Below, piece after piece: positions 45,097 to 54,148 of a DNA stretch of 64,000 nucleotides. Source of the stretch: Mesonia hippocampi (GTDB taxonomy: Bacteria; Bacteroidota; Bacteroidia; Flavobacteriales; Flavobacteriaceae); the NCBI RefSeq assembly GCF_014197445.1, contig NZ_JACIFO010000005.1, forward strand, positions 124,001-188,000. The letters run 5' to 3'. Under the pieces are notes generated by a model. It ran no database searches. It was not told the DNA's origin and was given only the letters and a program-made list of their open reading frames with translations. The first letter of the stretch is position 1, and each line of letters starts with the position of its first letter. The translations under genes and the position numbers were made by a program.

Positions 45097-45954
45097 ATGA
45101 AAAATAAATTTATAAAATACATCGCTGTTGCTGCAGTAGCCATAGGTATTAGTGCTTGTAGCGATGACGACAGCATCCGAAGCGAAAGCGTTTTTGATAC
45201 AGAAGCGCCTGAGCTAACAGATTTAGACCAGTGGATCCGACAAGAATACACCAATCCTTACAATATTGAAGTAATTTACAAATGGTCAGAATTTGAATTT
45301 GCCATAGAGCGTTACCTATATCCTGCAACACTAGAAAATGTAGAACCAACCCTAAAGGTGGTTAAAAAAATCTGGATAGACAGTTACACCGAAGTAGGTG
45401 GAGACGATTTCGTAAAAATTAGTGCGCCTAGACAATTAGCCTTATCTGGTGGATTTAACTCTAACCCAGAAGGAACCATTACCCTAGGTTTTGCAGAAGG
45501 AGGTAAAAAAATTGTACTTTTTAATGTAGATTTTATCGATTTTACAGACAGAAATAACATTCAACAATTTTTAAATACAATTCAACACGAATACACGCAT
45601 ATCCTTAACCAAACAGTACCTTTTGATGAGCAAACATTTGGAGAAATTACACCTACAGATTATAACCCAAACTGGTATCAATCAACAGATGCAGCAGCAA
45701 ACGAAAAAGGATTTGTTACCGCTTATGCGAGTAGTGCTATCACAGAAGATTTTGCAGAAATGGTTGCTACCTTCTTAAGATATGATAACCAAGGCTGGAA
45801 TGACTTCATAGATAACATTAATAATGTTCAAGCCCGTAGAGACATCAGAACTAAAGAAGCTATGATGGCTGAATACTTTAACTCGGCATTCAACATTGAC
45901 ATTTATGAATTACAAGAAGTAGTTCAACAACACACAGACGAAGTGGTTAATTAA
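45097..45954 (+). CDS. Substrate-import-associated zinc metallohydrolase lipoprotein
   Basis: A 285-residue lipoprotein (lipobox ISAC, Cys21) with a zinc metallopeptidase site. HEYTH at residues 164-168 gives His164, Glu165 and His168, and TEDFAEM near 216-222 offers Glu217 or Glu221 as the third ligand, as in gluzincins. The family is known in Bacteroidota mainly from SusC/SusD operons, where it is thought to cut or trim imported material, but its substrate is not established. It lies 18 bp after SusD and 21 bp before the DUF4302 gene, so all four are one operon. Confidence 0.88.
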   Translation: MKNKFIKYIAVAAVAIGISACSDDDSIRSESVFDTEAPELTDLDQWIRQEYTNPYNIEVIYKWSEFEFAIERYLYPATLENVEPTLKVVKKIWIDSYTEVGGDDFVKISAPRQLALSGGFNSNPEGTITLGFAEGGKKIVLFNVDFIDFTDRNNIQQFLNTIQHEYTHILNQTVPFDEQTFGEITPTDYNPNWYQSTDAAANEKGFVTAYASSAITEDFAEMVATFLRYDNQGWNDFIDNINNVQARRDIRTKEAMMAEYFNSAFNIDIYELQEVVQQHTDEVVN

Positions 45955-45975
45955 TCCATAAAAATTACAAAAACT

Positions 45976-47292
45976 ATGTTTAAATATATTTATAAAATAG
46001 GATTGGTAATCTTATCCTTAACTATGTTCACCGCTTGTAATGATGATAACGGGCCTGAAGATATTTTTGGAGAAGATGCTAACAGTAGACTCGAAAAAGA
46101 GGCAGCCGAGTTAAGAACCTTATTAAAATCTTCGCCAGAAGGTTGGAAAATGACGTACTTTACCGACGACCCAAGGTATACAAATAATGCACAACAATTA
46201 GGAGGATGGAATTTTATCTTTAAAATGACAGACGATAAAAACGTAACCATGGTTTCTGATTATTCTACAGAAACCTTAGTACCTAAAACAAGTGAATATC
46301 AGATTATTTTAGGTTCTGTTACCAAATTATCTTTTGCAACCAAAAACCATATCCATGTATTATCTGATGCGGTAAATTTCCCTATTTCAGGATTATCGGG
46401 TAAAGGCTATAAAGGAGACTTTGAATTTTTATATTATGGACAAGAAGGAGAAGACATTATCCTAAGGTCTAACAGATTTCAAATAGAAATTAGGTTAACA
46501 AAAGCTACAGCGCAAGATTGGACAGATTTAGATACTGTACGACAAAATCTTACACCATTAAATGATGTAGATGTTACTTTAGAAATCAATCAAGGAGGAG
46601 AAATTTCAGAATACCCTATTTCTTATAATTCGGCAGCAAGGTTTGCAACAAACACAGTAAATCCTGATTTATCATTTGGTATAGCACCTATGCTAAATGG
46701 ACTTCAAGCAATCAAGCCTATTCCCGTAGGCAACCAAGAAGCAATCAATTTTATATATGATGCCAATAATAACTGGTATATTGCTGAATTAGACAACGGA
46801 AATACTGCTAAAATTGTCTTAGATACTCCTGATCCTACAGCTCACTTATTTGAAGATTTCAATCTATTTACATTTCAGCGTTTAGAGGCTTTATTAGGTG
46901 CTCCTACAACAAACGGATATGCAGAAATTTTTGTTCAAGCCATGGATAATGTAACATCTTCTAAAGGTGATGATTTAATGGGATTTTTTATCATTCCTGG
47001 AAATAATCGAATTCAATACCTATTATATGATGCAAATAACAACCGTATTGATATTACTAGAAATATAAGCTACACTATTGATACGACAAATGATCGAATA
47101 ATACTATCTGATAATGGAAATTGGTCTGATTCCTCTTATGAAAGTTTATTACAACCTCTTGATGATTTACTACTACATCCTGATGGATTTAAAATAATAG
47201 ATACAGGGAACTCTGATCAAAATGGACCTATTTATGGTTTCAGACTATTCAGCGATTCTTCTATTGTATTTGCAACTTATGGAGTATTATAA
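45976..47292 (+). CDS. DUF4302 lipoprotein
   Basis: A 438-residue surface lipoprotein: lipobox MFTAC (Cys21), an acidic linker and the DUF4302 block RLEKEAAELRTLLKSSPEGWKMTYFTDDPRYTNNAQQLGGWNFIFKM. The rest is beta-rich with Asp/Asn-rich turns. DUF4302 genes typically follow SusC, SusD and the zinc metallohydrolase, as here; the function is unknown but substrate binding on the cell surface is a reasonable guess. It ends the operon at a strong terminator. Confidence 0.87.
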   Translation: MFKYIYKIGLVILSLTMFTACNDDNGPEDIFGEDANSRLEKEAAELRTLLKSSPEGWKMTYFTDDPRYTNNAQQLGGWNFIFKMTDDKNVTMVSDYSTETLVPKTSEYQIILGSVTKLSFATKNHIHVLSDAVNFPISGLSGKGYKGDFEFLYYGQEGEDIILRSNRFQIEIRLTKATAQDWTDLDTVRQNLTPLNDVDVTLEINQGGEISEYPISYNSAARFATNTVNPDLSFGIAPMLNGLQAIKPIPVGNQEAINFIYDANNNWYIAELDNGNTAKIVLDTPDPTAHLFEDFNLFTFQRLEALLGAPTTNGYAEIFVQAMDNVTSSKGDDLMGFFIIPGNNRIQYLLYDANNNRIDITRNISYTIDTTNDRIILSDNGNWSDSSYESLLQPLDDLLLHPDGFKIIDTGNSDQNGPIYGFRLFSDSSIVFATYGVL

Positions 47293-47318
47293 TAACTGTA
47301 TCAAAAATTATTAAAATG

Positions 47319-47350
47319 AAAACCGTCTATTTATTATAGGCGGTTTTTTT
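47319..47350 (+). terminator. Terminator of the second SusCD operon
   Basis: AAAACCGTCTAT and ATAGGCGGTTTT pair (one T-G wobble) around a TTATT loop, followed by a T run. The stop codon of the DUF4302 gene is 27 bp upstream. Confidence 0.9.
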
Positions 47351-47465
47351 ATTTATAACAATCAACACGTATTATTTTATTACCGATAACACAAATTAAT
47401 CTCAAAAGAAGTTGAGGCTGTTTTTAGTTTGTGTCCATTATTTCATAAGAAATAACGGAAGCACA

Positions 47466-47498
47466 TTGTACTCATATTGGACTCATCTTGGACTCACA
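47466..47498. repeat. Three 11-bp tandem repeats
   Basis: TTGTACTCATA, TTGGACTCATC and TTGGACTCACA follow one another without a gap; 8 of 11 positions are the same in all three copies. The array is 33 bp and non-coding. It is too short for a CRISPR and no protein gene is near enough to make it a known binding site. Confidence 0.75.
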
Positions 47499-47547
47499 TA
47501 AGCTTTTATCACTATGTATAAGTTATACTGCACAAACTTCTAAAACC

Positions 47548-47574
47548 AAAAAAACCGCCTATTACAGACGGTTT
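47548..47574 (-). terminator. Terminator downstream of the KAS III gene
   Basis: On the minus strand AAACCGTCT and AGGCGGTTT (one T-G wobble) flank a 5-nt loop and lead into a T7 run. It is about 100 bp after the stop codon and nearly matches the inverted sequence of the terminator at 47319-47350. Confidence 0.75.
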
Positions 47575-47673
47575 CTTCATATTCTTAATCAAGTTTCCTT
47601 TTAATTATTTGTGTTGGCTAATAAGAAAATATGAAAACAAAACGATTAAAAATAAAATTATTTTAACACCAAA

Positions 47674-48684
47674 CTACCATTTTATAACAGCACTTCCCCA
47701 AGTAAACCCACTACCAAAAGCAGCTAAAACAACTACATCTCCTTCTTTAATTTTTCCTTGTTCCCAAGCTTCTGTTAAAGCTATAGGCACAGAGGCTGCC
47801 GTAGTATTACCATACTTTTGGATGTTATTAAAAACCTGAGCATCGTCTAATTTAAACTTCTGCTGAATAAATTGCGAAATTCTTAGGTTTGCCTGATGTG
47901 GTATAAGCATATCGATATCCGATACTTCTAAACCATTAGCCGTTAAACCTTCCATGATAACTTCAGAAAAACGCTTAACCGCATGCTTAAACACAAATTG
48001 CCCATTCATATAAGGGAAATACGGAATATCTTCTTGAGGGTTTTCCTCCATTAATGCAGGAACCCAATGCGCCGTACTTGGTCCTTTTAAGGTTAACTCT
48101 AAAGCATGTTTCCCTTCACTATGTAAATGTGTAGACAGTATTCCTTGTGCATTTTGGTCGCTACGTGTCAAAACAGCAGCTCCTGCTCCATCTCCAAAAA
48201 TAACAGAAACCCCTCTACCTCGCGTAGTCATATCTAAACCACCGCTATGGTTTTCACTACCAATTAGCAATACATTTTTATACATTCCGGTTTTGATAAA
48301 CTGATCGGCAACAGAGAGTCCGTAAATAAACCCACTACATTGATTTCTAATATCCAACGCAGGGCAAGTACCTATTTCTAATATATCTTGAACCTGAACT
48401 CCCCCTCCTGGGAAATAATAATCTGGGCTTAAGGTTGCAAAAACAATAAGATCTATCTCATCTTTAGAAATGTTTGCACGCTCTATAGCTATTTCGGCAG
48501 CTTTAGCACCCATTACCGCTGTAGAATTACCATCGCCCTTCTTTATATGCCTGCGTTCCTTTATTCCTGTCCGCTCTGTAATCCAAGCATCATTCGTATC
48601 CATTACTTTAGCAAGATCATCATTGGTTACTATATTTTCGGGAACATAATACCCTAAACCTGCTATTTTTGTTTGGTATAACAT
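47674..48684 (-). CDS. fabH: Beta-ketoacyl-ACP synthase III (KAS III family)
   Basis: A thiolase-fold condensing enzyme of 336 residues that starts fatty-acid chains from acyl-CoA and malonyl-ACP. The catalytic triad is complete: Cys116 in RNQCSGFIYG, His263 in IPHQANLRI and Asn293 in YGNTTAAS. The N-terminus IAGLGYYVPENIVTNDDLAKVMDTNDAWITERTGIKERR is typical. The Cys motif differs from the DINAACAGF of E. coli FabH and the RGRG loop is present. The ATG at 48684 fits the family; eight upstream codons after a TTG are not used. Bacteroidota often carry several KAS III copies, and this one may have a special acyl substrate. Confidence 0.9.
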   Translation of the reverse strand: MLYQTKIAGLGYYVPENIVTNDDLAKVMDTNDAWITERTGIKERRHIKKGDGNSTAVMGAKAAEIAIERANISKDEIDLIVFATLSPDYYFPGGGVQVQDILEIGTCPALDIRNQCSGFIYGLSVADQFIKTGMYKNVLLIGSENHSGGLDMTTRGRGVSVIFGDGAGAAVLTRSDQNAQGILSTHLHSEGKHALELTLKGPSTAHWVPALMEENPQEDIPYFPYMNGQFVFKHAVKRFSEVIMEGLTANGLEVSDIDMLIPHQANLRISQFIQQKFKLDDAQVFNNIQKYGNTTAASVPIALTEAWEQGKIKEGDVVVLAAFGSGFTWGSAVIKW

Positions 48685-48791
48685 ATTTTTTTCAATTAAC
48701 CGCAGCAATATACGTATTTAGTTATATTCTATACCAATATAAAACAGCTATTTTATATGCTTGCATAATAACAAATTTTTAAAATGACACT

Positions 48792-48823
48792 TTGACAGCC
48801 TATTTAAAATGGTATTAGTTTTG
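48792..48823 (+). promoter_or_regulatory. Promoter of htpG
   Basis: TTG (48792-48794, within TTTGAC) and TAGTTTTG (48816-48823) are 21 nt apart, the full Bacteroidota consensus. The leader to the ATG at 48858 is about 30 nt. No heat-shock inverted repeat is seen. Confidence 0.72.
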
Positions 48824-48857
48824 TCTTTAAAAAGGAAACTAAAAAAATAAAAACATT

Positions 48858-50741
48858 ATGTCGACAGGTAAAATAAATGTATCTGTAGAAAATATTTTCC
48901 CGCTTATCAAAAAGTTTTTATACAGCGATCACGAAATATTTCTACGTGAGTTAATCTCTAATGCAACCGATGCTACCCTAAAGCTAAAACACCTTACCAA
49001 TATTGGTGAAGCTGATGTTACCTACGGAAATCCACAAATAGAGGTCAAAGTAAATAAAGAAAATAACACCTTGCATATTATAGACCAAGGGATAGGAATG
49101 AGCAAAGAAGAGGTGGAAAAATACATCAATCAAGTAGCTTTTTCTGGTGCCGAAGAATTTTTAGAGAAATATAAAGATACCGCAAAAGATAGCGGTATTA
49201 TTGGACATTTTGGTTTAGGTTTCTATTCGGCCTTTATGGTTGCCGATAAAGTAGAGATTATTACAAAATCATACAAAGAGGAAACGGCTGCACATTGGAT
49301 ATGTGAAGGAACCACCGACTTTAGCCTTACCGATGCTGATAAAACGGATCGCGGAACAGAAATAATTCTACACATCAATGAAGAAAATAAAGAGTTTCTA
49401 GAAGAGCACCGACTAACCGAACTGCTAGTAAAGTACAATAAGTTTATGCCAGTGCCTATTAAATTTGGTACGAAAGAAAAAACTTTACCTAAAGCTGAAG
49501 ATGCTCCTGAAGATGAAGCACCAAAAACAGTTAGCGTAGATAACATTATTAATAACCCAACTCCAGCATGGACAAAACAGCCCAATGATTTGGAGGAAGA
49601 AGACTATAAGAACTTCTACCGTGAGTTATACCCAATGCAATTCGAAGAGCCTCTCTTCCATATTCATCTTAACGTAGATTATCCGTTTAACTTAACCGGA
49701 ATTTTATATTTCCCGAAGTTAAGCAACGATATGAATATGCAAAAAGATAAAATTCAACTTTATCAAAATCAAGTATTTGTTACAGACAACGTCGAAGGGA
49801 TTGTACCAGAATTTTTAACCATGTTAAAAGGAGTTATCGATTCTCCAGACATCCCATTAAACGTTTCTCGTTCATACTTACAAGCCGATGGTGCTGTAAA
49901 GAAAATATCGAGCTACATCACAAGAAAAGTAGCCGATAAATTAAAATCGTTATTCAATAATAACCGTGAAGATTTCGAACAAAAATGGAACGATATCAAA
50001 GTGGTGATTGAATACGGAATGCTTACAGAGGATAAGTTTTTTGATAAAGCACAAAAATTTGCACTTTACCCTACCGTAGATAATACCTACCATACTTTTG
50101 AGGAACTTGAGGAAAAAATAAAAGAAAACCAAACCGATAAGGACGGGAAACTTATTATCCTCTATGCCGCTAACCAAGAGCAACAACACAGTTACATTGA
50201 AACAGCCAAAGGAAAAGGCTACGAAGTACTTCTACTCGACTCCCCTATTGCAGCGCACTTAATCCAAAAGTTAGAAACCAGCAAAGAAAATATTTCTTTT
50301 GTACGCGTAGATAGCGACCACATTGATAACTTAATTAAGAAAGAAGAAAACACCACTTCTAAACTTTCTGAAGAAGAGCAAGAAAAACTAAAAACAGAAA
50401 TAGAAACGGTTGTTCCTAAAGAGAAATATAGCGTTCAGTTAGAAGCACTTGATAGCGATGCAGCGCCACTTATTATTACGCAACCAGAATTTATGCGCAG
50501 AATGAAAGAGATGCAACAAACAGGTGGCGGCGGTTTTATGGGAATGGGAAATATGCCCGAAATGTATAACCTTGTGGTAAATACCAACCACGAATTAATG
50601 GGAAATATCTTAACCAAAACAAAAGAAGAACAAGAAGCCCTTATTAAACAAGCCTTAGATTTAGCTAAACTATCTCAAAATTTATTAAAAGGAGAAGAGC
50701 TAACTAATTTTGTAAAGCGCAGCTTTACAATGATTAAATAA
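48858..50741 (+). CDS. htpG: Hsp90-family chaperone HtpG
   Basis: A 627-residue Hsp90. The N-terminal GHKL ATPase domain has FLRELISNATDATLKLKHL near residues 27-45, DQGIGMSKEEVEKYINQVAFSGAEEFLEKY and GHFGLGFYSAFMVADKVEI near 115-133. The middle domain has GIVPEFLTMLKGVIDSPDIPLNVSRSYLQAD near 312-342, with the conserved Arg of the ATPase. The C-terminal dimerisation domain has a Met/Gly-rich stretch (MQQTGGGGFMGMGNMPEMYNLVVNTNHELM). It is a single-gene unit between its own promoter and terminator. Confidence 0.97.
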   Translation: MSTGKINVSVENIFPLIKKFLYSDHEIFLRELISNATDATLKLKHLTNIGEADVTYGNPQIEVKVNKENNTLHIIDQGIGMSKEEVEKYINQVAFSGAEEFLEKYKDTAKDSGIIGHFGLGFYSAFMVADKVEIITKSYKEETAAHWICEGTTDFSLTDADKTDRGTEIILHINEENKEFLEEHRLTELLVKYNKFMPVPIKFGTKEKTLPKAEDAPEDEAPKTVSVDNIINNPTPAWTKQPNDLEEEDYKNFYRELYPMQFEEPLFHIHLNVDYPFNLTGILYFPKLSNDMNMQKDKIQLYQNQVFVTDNVEGIVPEFLTMLKGVIDSPDIPLNVSRSYLQADGAVKKISSYITRKVADKLKSLFNNNREDFEQKWNDIKVVIEYGMLTEDKFFDKAQKFALYPTVDNTYHTFEELEEKIKENQTDKDGKLIILYAANQEQQHSYIETAKGKGYEVLLLDSPIAAHLIQKLETSKENISFVRVDSDHIDNLIKKEENTTSKLSEEEQEKLKTEIETVVPKEKYSVQLEALDSDAAPLIITQPEFMRRMKEMQQTGGGGFMGMGNMPEMYNLVVNTNHELMGNILTKTKEEQEALIKQALDLAKLSQNLLKGEELTNFVKRSFTMIK

Positions 50742-50760
50742 AAACATCTGCTTATCTCAT

Positions 50761-50797
50761 AAAAAAACCGTTTGGAGAAATCCAAACGGTTTTTTTT
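50761..50797. terminator. Bidirectional terminator between htpG and the DUF4168 gene
   Basis: CCGTTTGGA and TCCAAACGG close a GAAA tetraloop, flanked by A7 and T8, between two converging genes. Confidence 0.93.
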
Positions 50798-50816
50798 ATA
50801 AAGTATAACTATTTGA

Positions 50817-51269
50817 TTAGCCTACCAATAAAGCTTGTAATTTTTTAGCCAACTCAGGATTATCCCTAACTTCTTTGGCAATTTCCTCAAAGCGATCTAA
50901 ATTAAAGCCATGTTCTTTAATTAACGCTTCCATACGTTGCTGAAACACAGGTTGCATTTTCTGGATATCATCATTTATACGCTTATAGGCTTCTTTATCT
51001 TCTTCAGATAAATCTGCCTTTGCTGTTTCATCTTGCATAGCAAAATGCAATTGCTGGAACTTATCTGGAGATAGTCCCGCATCTTGTATTTTTTTAAACA
51101 ATTCTGCTTGAGAATTTTGGTTTAACGTCTGAAGCTCTTGTAGCGTATTAGCATAAGAAGTTAATTCTTTTTCGCTTACTCCTCCTGTTACTTCTTGCGC
51201 ATACATTAGCGTTCCTGATAAGAATGCTACGGTAAAAAGGAGTGTTTTTAATGTCTTTGTAATTTTCAT
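50817..51269 (-). CDS. DUF4168 exported protein
   Basis: A 150-residue exported protein: signal peptide MKITKTLKTLLFTVAFLSGTLMYAQ, then a helical domain matching DUF4168: SEKELTSYANTLQELQTLNQNSQAELFKKIQDAGLSPDKFQQLHFAM and FQQRMEALIKEHGFNLDRFEEIAKEVRDNPELAKKLQALL. The function is unknown; members are small helical periplasmic proteins. It is monocistronic, converging on htpG and 109 bp from hisS on the same strand. Confidence 0.87.
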   Translation of the reverse strand: MKITKTLKTLLFTVAFLSGTLMYAQEVTGGVSEKELTSYANTLQELQTLNQNSQAELFKKIQDAGLSPDKFQQLHFAMQDETAKADLSEEDKEAYKRINDDIQKMQPVFQQRMEALIKEHGFNLDRFEEIAKEVRDNPELAKKLQALLVG

Positions 51270-51378
51270 AGTTGATAATTGTAATTTATTAATTTATTCA
51301 ATGTTAAGGATTTCAAGGCTAAAATCATAACAAAAGCTACAAGAATTACTCTATTTACATAAAAATTAACACCTCGTT

Positions 51379-52761
51379 TTATAAAACTTCTTGCTTTACC
51401 GCTCCGATAAGGTCGGTAAGTTTTAAGGTTTCTTGCGTTCCTGTAAGCATATTTTTAAGCGTATAGGTTTCTTCTGCAATTTCTTTTGTTCCAACCATAA
51501 CAACAAACGGAATCGAGCGTTTATTTGCATAATTCATTTGTTTTTTCATTTTAGCATTGTCAGGGTAAAGCTCTGCGTTTACCCCTATCTCTCTTAGTTT
51601 ATGTAAAGCTTTGGCTGCATATAAGGCTTCTTCTTCTCCAAAATTAATAAACAAAAGTTGTGTTGCGTTTTCTTGTGTTTTTGGGAATAAATCAAGTTCT
51701 TCTAAAGCTAGATATATTCTATCTAATCCAAAAGAAATACCTACACCACTCATCCCTTTTAAACCAAAAATACCGGTAAGGTCGTCATAACGCCCTCCGC
51801 CTCCTATAGAGCCTAACTTAACGGTTTTAGGTGCGGCAACCTCAAAAATTGCTCCTGTATAATAATTTAAGCCTCTTGCTAAGGTTACGTCTAAATCTAA
51901 CTGAGCTGTAACTAAAGGCATGGTTGCGATTACTTTCTGAATAAAAGCCAACTCCTCTACTCCTTTTAAACCAACCTCCGATGAGGCTAACAATTGCTTT
52001 AATTGTGTTATTTTTTCTAAAAAGTTTCCAGACAAATCAAAAATAGGAGCTAATTTATGGATAGCTTCTGGAGTAATGCCTTTGCTTTGCATTTCTTCGA
52101 TTACTTTCTCTTTTCCTATTTTATCTAATTTATCTAAAGCAACAGTAAAATCGATCAATTTATCTGGTTGCCCCATTACTTCGGCAAAGCCTGATAATAT
52201 TTTACGGTTATTTATTTTTATCACTGTACCTTTTAAGCCCAAAGAAGTAAAAACAGCATCGTAAAGCTGTACAAACTCTACTTCTTGCCATAAACTTGTA
52301 CTGCCTACTACATCGGCATCGCATTGGTAAAATTCTCTAAACCTACCTTTTTGAGGTCTATCGGCACGCCAAACAGGTTGTATCTGGTAACGCTTAAAAG
52401 GAAAGTCTAATTCATTTTGATGTTGTACCACATAACGTGCAAAAGGAACCGTAAGATCGTATCGCAAAGCTTTTTCTACAATCTTAGGGGTAAGTTGTGT
52501 GCTGTTTTTTTCTTGGTAAACATCATCGGGTACTTTCTTTAAAAAATCACCGCTATTTAAGATTTTAAATATCAAACGATCGCCTTCTTCTCCATATTTC
52601 CCCATAAGGGTATCGTAGTTCTCAAAGCTTGGCGTTTCAATAGGCTGAAATCCAAAGTGCTGAAAATGTTTTTTTATAGTTGAGATAATATAGTTGCGAC
52701 GATTTACTTCGAGCGGTGAGAAATCTCGCGTTCCTTTAGGTATAGAAGGTTTTTGTGCCAT
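51379..52761 (-). CDS. hisS: Histidyl-tRNA synthetase
   Basis: A class II aminoacyl-tRNA synthetase of 460 residues that charges tRNA-His. N-terminal [18 protein letters not shown], motif 2 in [30 protein letters not shown] near residues 112-142, the histidine-specific [15 protein letters not shown] near 300 and motif 3 in [16 protein letters not shown] near 335-350. The C-terminal anticodon-binding domain starts near 365. Upstream, a near-consensus TATCTTTA box on the minus strand (about 52781-52788) may be its promoter. Confidence 0.97.
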   Translation of the reverse strand: MAQKPSIPKGTRDFSPLEVNRRNYIISTIKKHFQHFGFQPIETPSFENYDTLMGKYGEEGDRLIFKILNSGDFLKKVPDDVYQEKNSTQLTPKIVEKALRYDLTVPFARYVVQHQNELDFPFKRYQIQPVWRADRPQKGRFREFYQCDADVVGSTSLWQEVEFVQLYDAVFTSLGLKGTVIKINNRKILSGFAEVMGQPDKLIDFTVALDKLDKIGKEKVIEEMQSKGITPEAIHKLAPIFDLSGNFLEKITQLKQLLASSEVGLKGVEELAFIQKVIATMPLVTAQLDLDVTLARGLNYYTGAIFEVAAPKTVKLGSIGGGGRYDDLTGIFGLKGMSGVGISFGLDRIYLALEELDLFPKTQENATQLLFINFGEEEALYAAKALHKLREIGVNAELYPDNAKMKKQMNYANKRSIPFVVMVGTKEIAEETYTLKNMLTGTQETLKLTDLIGAVKQEVL

Positions 52762-52838
52762 AATATTATTTTATATCTGGTAAAGATACATAAGTATTGT
52801 TTGAAAGCCTTAACGGAATAAGTGCTTAGGCTTTAAAT

Positions 52839-53315
52839 TTATTTATTTTCTAATCTTTCATTAAAAAACTCATACAACTGTCCTTTAGTGATATTCCCTC
52901 CTTGTTGGATTAAAACAAAAATATCTTTGTTTCTGTCTTCAGAAATAGCTTTTGTGGAAGTAAATAAAGTTACTTGTTCCTCTAAAAGGTTTTGTTGCAA
53001 CCATTGGTAACCTTCTTTGGTACGAATATCTATCGCTTCATTTTCTACTTTTATTCCAATAAGCGACATGTGGTCTTCGTTGATTTTAAATAAAAAAAGT
53101 TGTTGTTTTGAAATATGTTCGATATACTCGACTTTAGCAAGCACGCCTTCCCAGATTAAATCGCTAAAAACATCTAATTCTTGTTCGGCTACTTCGGGCT
53201 TATTGGTTTTTATTTCTTGCCATTCTGTTGCGGTAATCGACTGGCTTGCCAGAAAGTTAATAAACTCTTGGTGTAATTCTTCTAGTTGCTCTTTAGTTAA
53301 TCGTGTGTATTTCAT
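52839..53315 (-). CDS. DUF6495-like protein
   Basis: A 158-residue soluble protein: KYTRLTKEQLEELHQEFINFLASQSITATEWQEIKTNKPEVAEQELDVFSDLIWEGVLAKVEYIEHISKQQLFLFKIN, then KEGYQWLQQNLLEEQVTLFTSTKAISEDRNKDIFVLIQQGGNITKGQLYEFFNERLENK. It fits my memory of the flavobacterial DUF6495 family of unknown function; I see no catalytic signature. It lies between hisS (77 bp downstream) and the rplI terminator on the same strand. Confidence 0.72.
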   Translation of the reverse strand: MKYTRLTKEQLEELHQEFINFLASQSITATEWQEIKTNKPEVAEQELDVFSDLIWEGVLAKVEYIEHISKQQLFLFKINEDHMSLIGIKVENEAIDIRTKEGYQWLQQNLLEEQVTLFTSTKAISEDRNKDIFVLIQQGGNITKGQLYEFFNERLENK

Positions 53316-53336
53316 TTTAGAAACTTTATGGGTATA

Positions 53337-53365
53337 AAAAAACCTACCCGATGGGGTAGGTTTTT
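53337..53365 (-). terminator. Terminator of the rpsF-rpsR-rplI operon
   Basis: ACCTACCC and GGGTAGGT pair around a 4-nt loop. On the minus strand the stem leads into T6, 18 bp after the rplI stop codon. Confidence 0.88.
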
Positions 53366-53382
53366 ATGTATTTAAACTACAA

Positions 53383-53832
53383 TTAGTTTTCTTTTACCAC
53401 ATCAAAAGTGAAGTTAGAGATTACTTCTCTATGGAAACGAAGTTTAGCTTCGTATTGTCCTAATCTTTTAATGTTACCACCTAAAATAGTGATGTATTTT
53501 TTGTCGATTGCTACGCCTTCTTTTGCAAGAGCTTCGCTTAAATCGATAGTAGTTACGCTACCAAATAGTTTATCATCGTTTCCTGCTTTTGCAGCAATTT
53601 TTAATTCTAAACCATTTAATTTATTAGCTTGGCTTTGTGCCTCTTCTACTTGTTTTTTCTCTTTATATGCGCGTTGCTTTAAGGTCTCTGCTAACATTTT
53701 TTTAGCAGAAGGTGTAGCCAATACAGCAAATCCTTGAGGAATAAGGAAGTTTCTTCCGTATCCTGGTTTCACTTCTACAATATCATCAGCAAACCCTAAG
53801 TTGTCTACGTCTTTTTTTAATATTAATTCCAT
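53383..53832 (-). CDS. rplI: 50S ribosomal protein L9
   Basis: A 149-residue ribosomal protein with the L9 signature MELILKKDVDNLGFADDIVEVKPGYGRNFLIPQGFAV at the N-terminus, a long connecting helix (AETLKQRAYKEKKQVEEAQSQANKL) and the C-terminal RNA-binding domain (KLFGSVTTIDLSEALAKEGVAIDKKYI). It is the last gene of the conserved S6-S18-L9 operon, 15 bp after rpsR and followed by a terminator. Confidence 0.98.
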   Translation of the reverse strand: MELILKKDVDNLGFADDIVEVKPGYGRNFLIPQGFAVLATPSAKKMLAETLKQRAYKEKKQVEEAQSQANKLNGLELKIAAKAGNDDKLFGSVTTIDLSEALAKEGVAIDKKYITILGGNIKRLGQYEAKLRFHREVISNFTFDVVKEN

Positions 53833-53847
53833 AATCCGCTTATTCTT

Positions 53848-54144
53848 TTATTTTAATAAATCACCAACGTATGGCATTAAGGCTAAATGACGTGCTCTTT
53901 TTATGGCAGTAGATACTTTACGTTGGTATTTTAGAGAAGTACCTGTTAATCGTCTTGGTAAAATTTTACCTTGCTCGTTTACAAAAGACATTAAAAAGTC
54001 TGGATCTTTATAATCGATATACTTAATACCCGATCTTTTAAAGCGGCAGTATTTTTTATTTTTCGAAGTTTCGATATTTAATGGAGTAAGATATCTAATC
54101 TCTCCATCTTTTTTTCCTTTGGCTTGTTGTTCTATAGATGACAT
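53848..54144 (-). CDS. rpsR: 30S ribosomal protein S18
   Basis: A 98-residue ribosomal protein: [67 protein letters not shown] is the complete S18 core. An N-terminal extension of about 20 residues ([21 protein letters not shown]) makes it longer than E. coli S18 (75 residues), as is usual in Bacteroidota. A Cys near residue 32 matches the conserved Cys of the family. The gene lies 4 bp after rpsF in the operon. Confidence 0.98.
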   Translation of the reverse strand: MSSIEQQAKGKKDGEIRYLTPLNIETSKNKKYCRFKRSGIKYIDYKDPDFLMSFVNEQGKILPRRLTGTSLKYQRKVSTAIKRARHLALMPYVGDLLK

Positions 54145-54148
54145 CTTC

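Larger units (their letters stand above)
47293..47673. other. 381-bp intergenic region with two related terminators and an 11-bp tandem repeat
   Basis: This is the only gap over 300 bp. It contains the terminators at 47319-47350 (+) and 47548-47574 (-), whose sequences are inverted copies of each other, and three 11-bp tandem repeats at 47466-47498. I see no credible reading frame, no -7 box that fits a gene, and no tRNA-like fold in it. Confidence 0.7.

Noticed and set aside
47466-47498. CRISPR array
   Set aside because: The three 11-bp units are directly adjacent with no spacers, and no cas gene is in the window.
47609-47839. 76-aa reading frame on the plus strand at the 3' end of the KAS III gene
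   Set aside because: Most of it is antisense to the KAS III C-terminus; there is no promoter box and the translation is Pro/Lys-rich without any motif.
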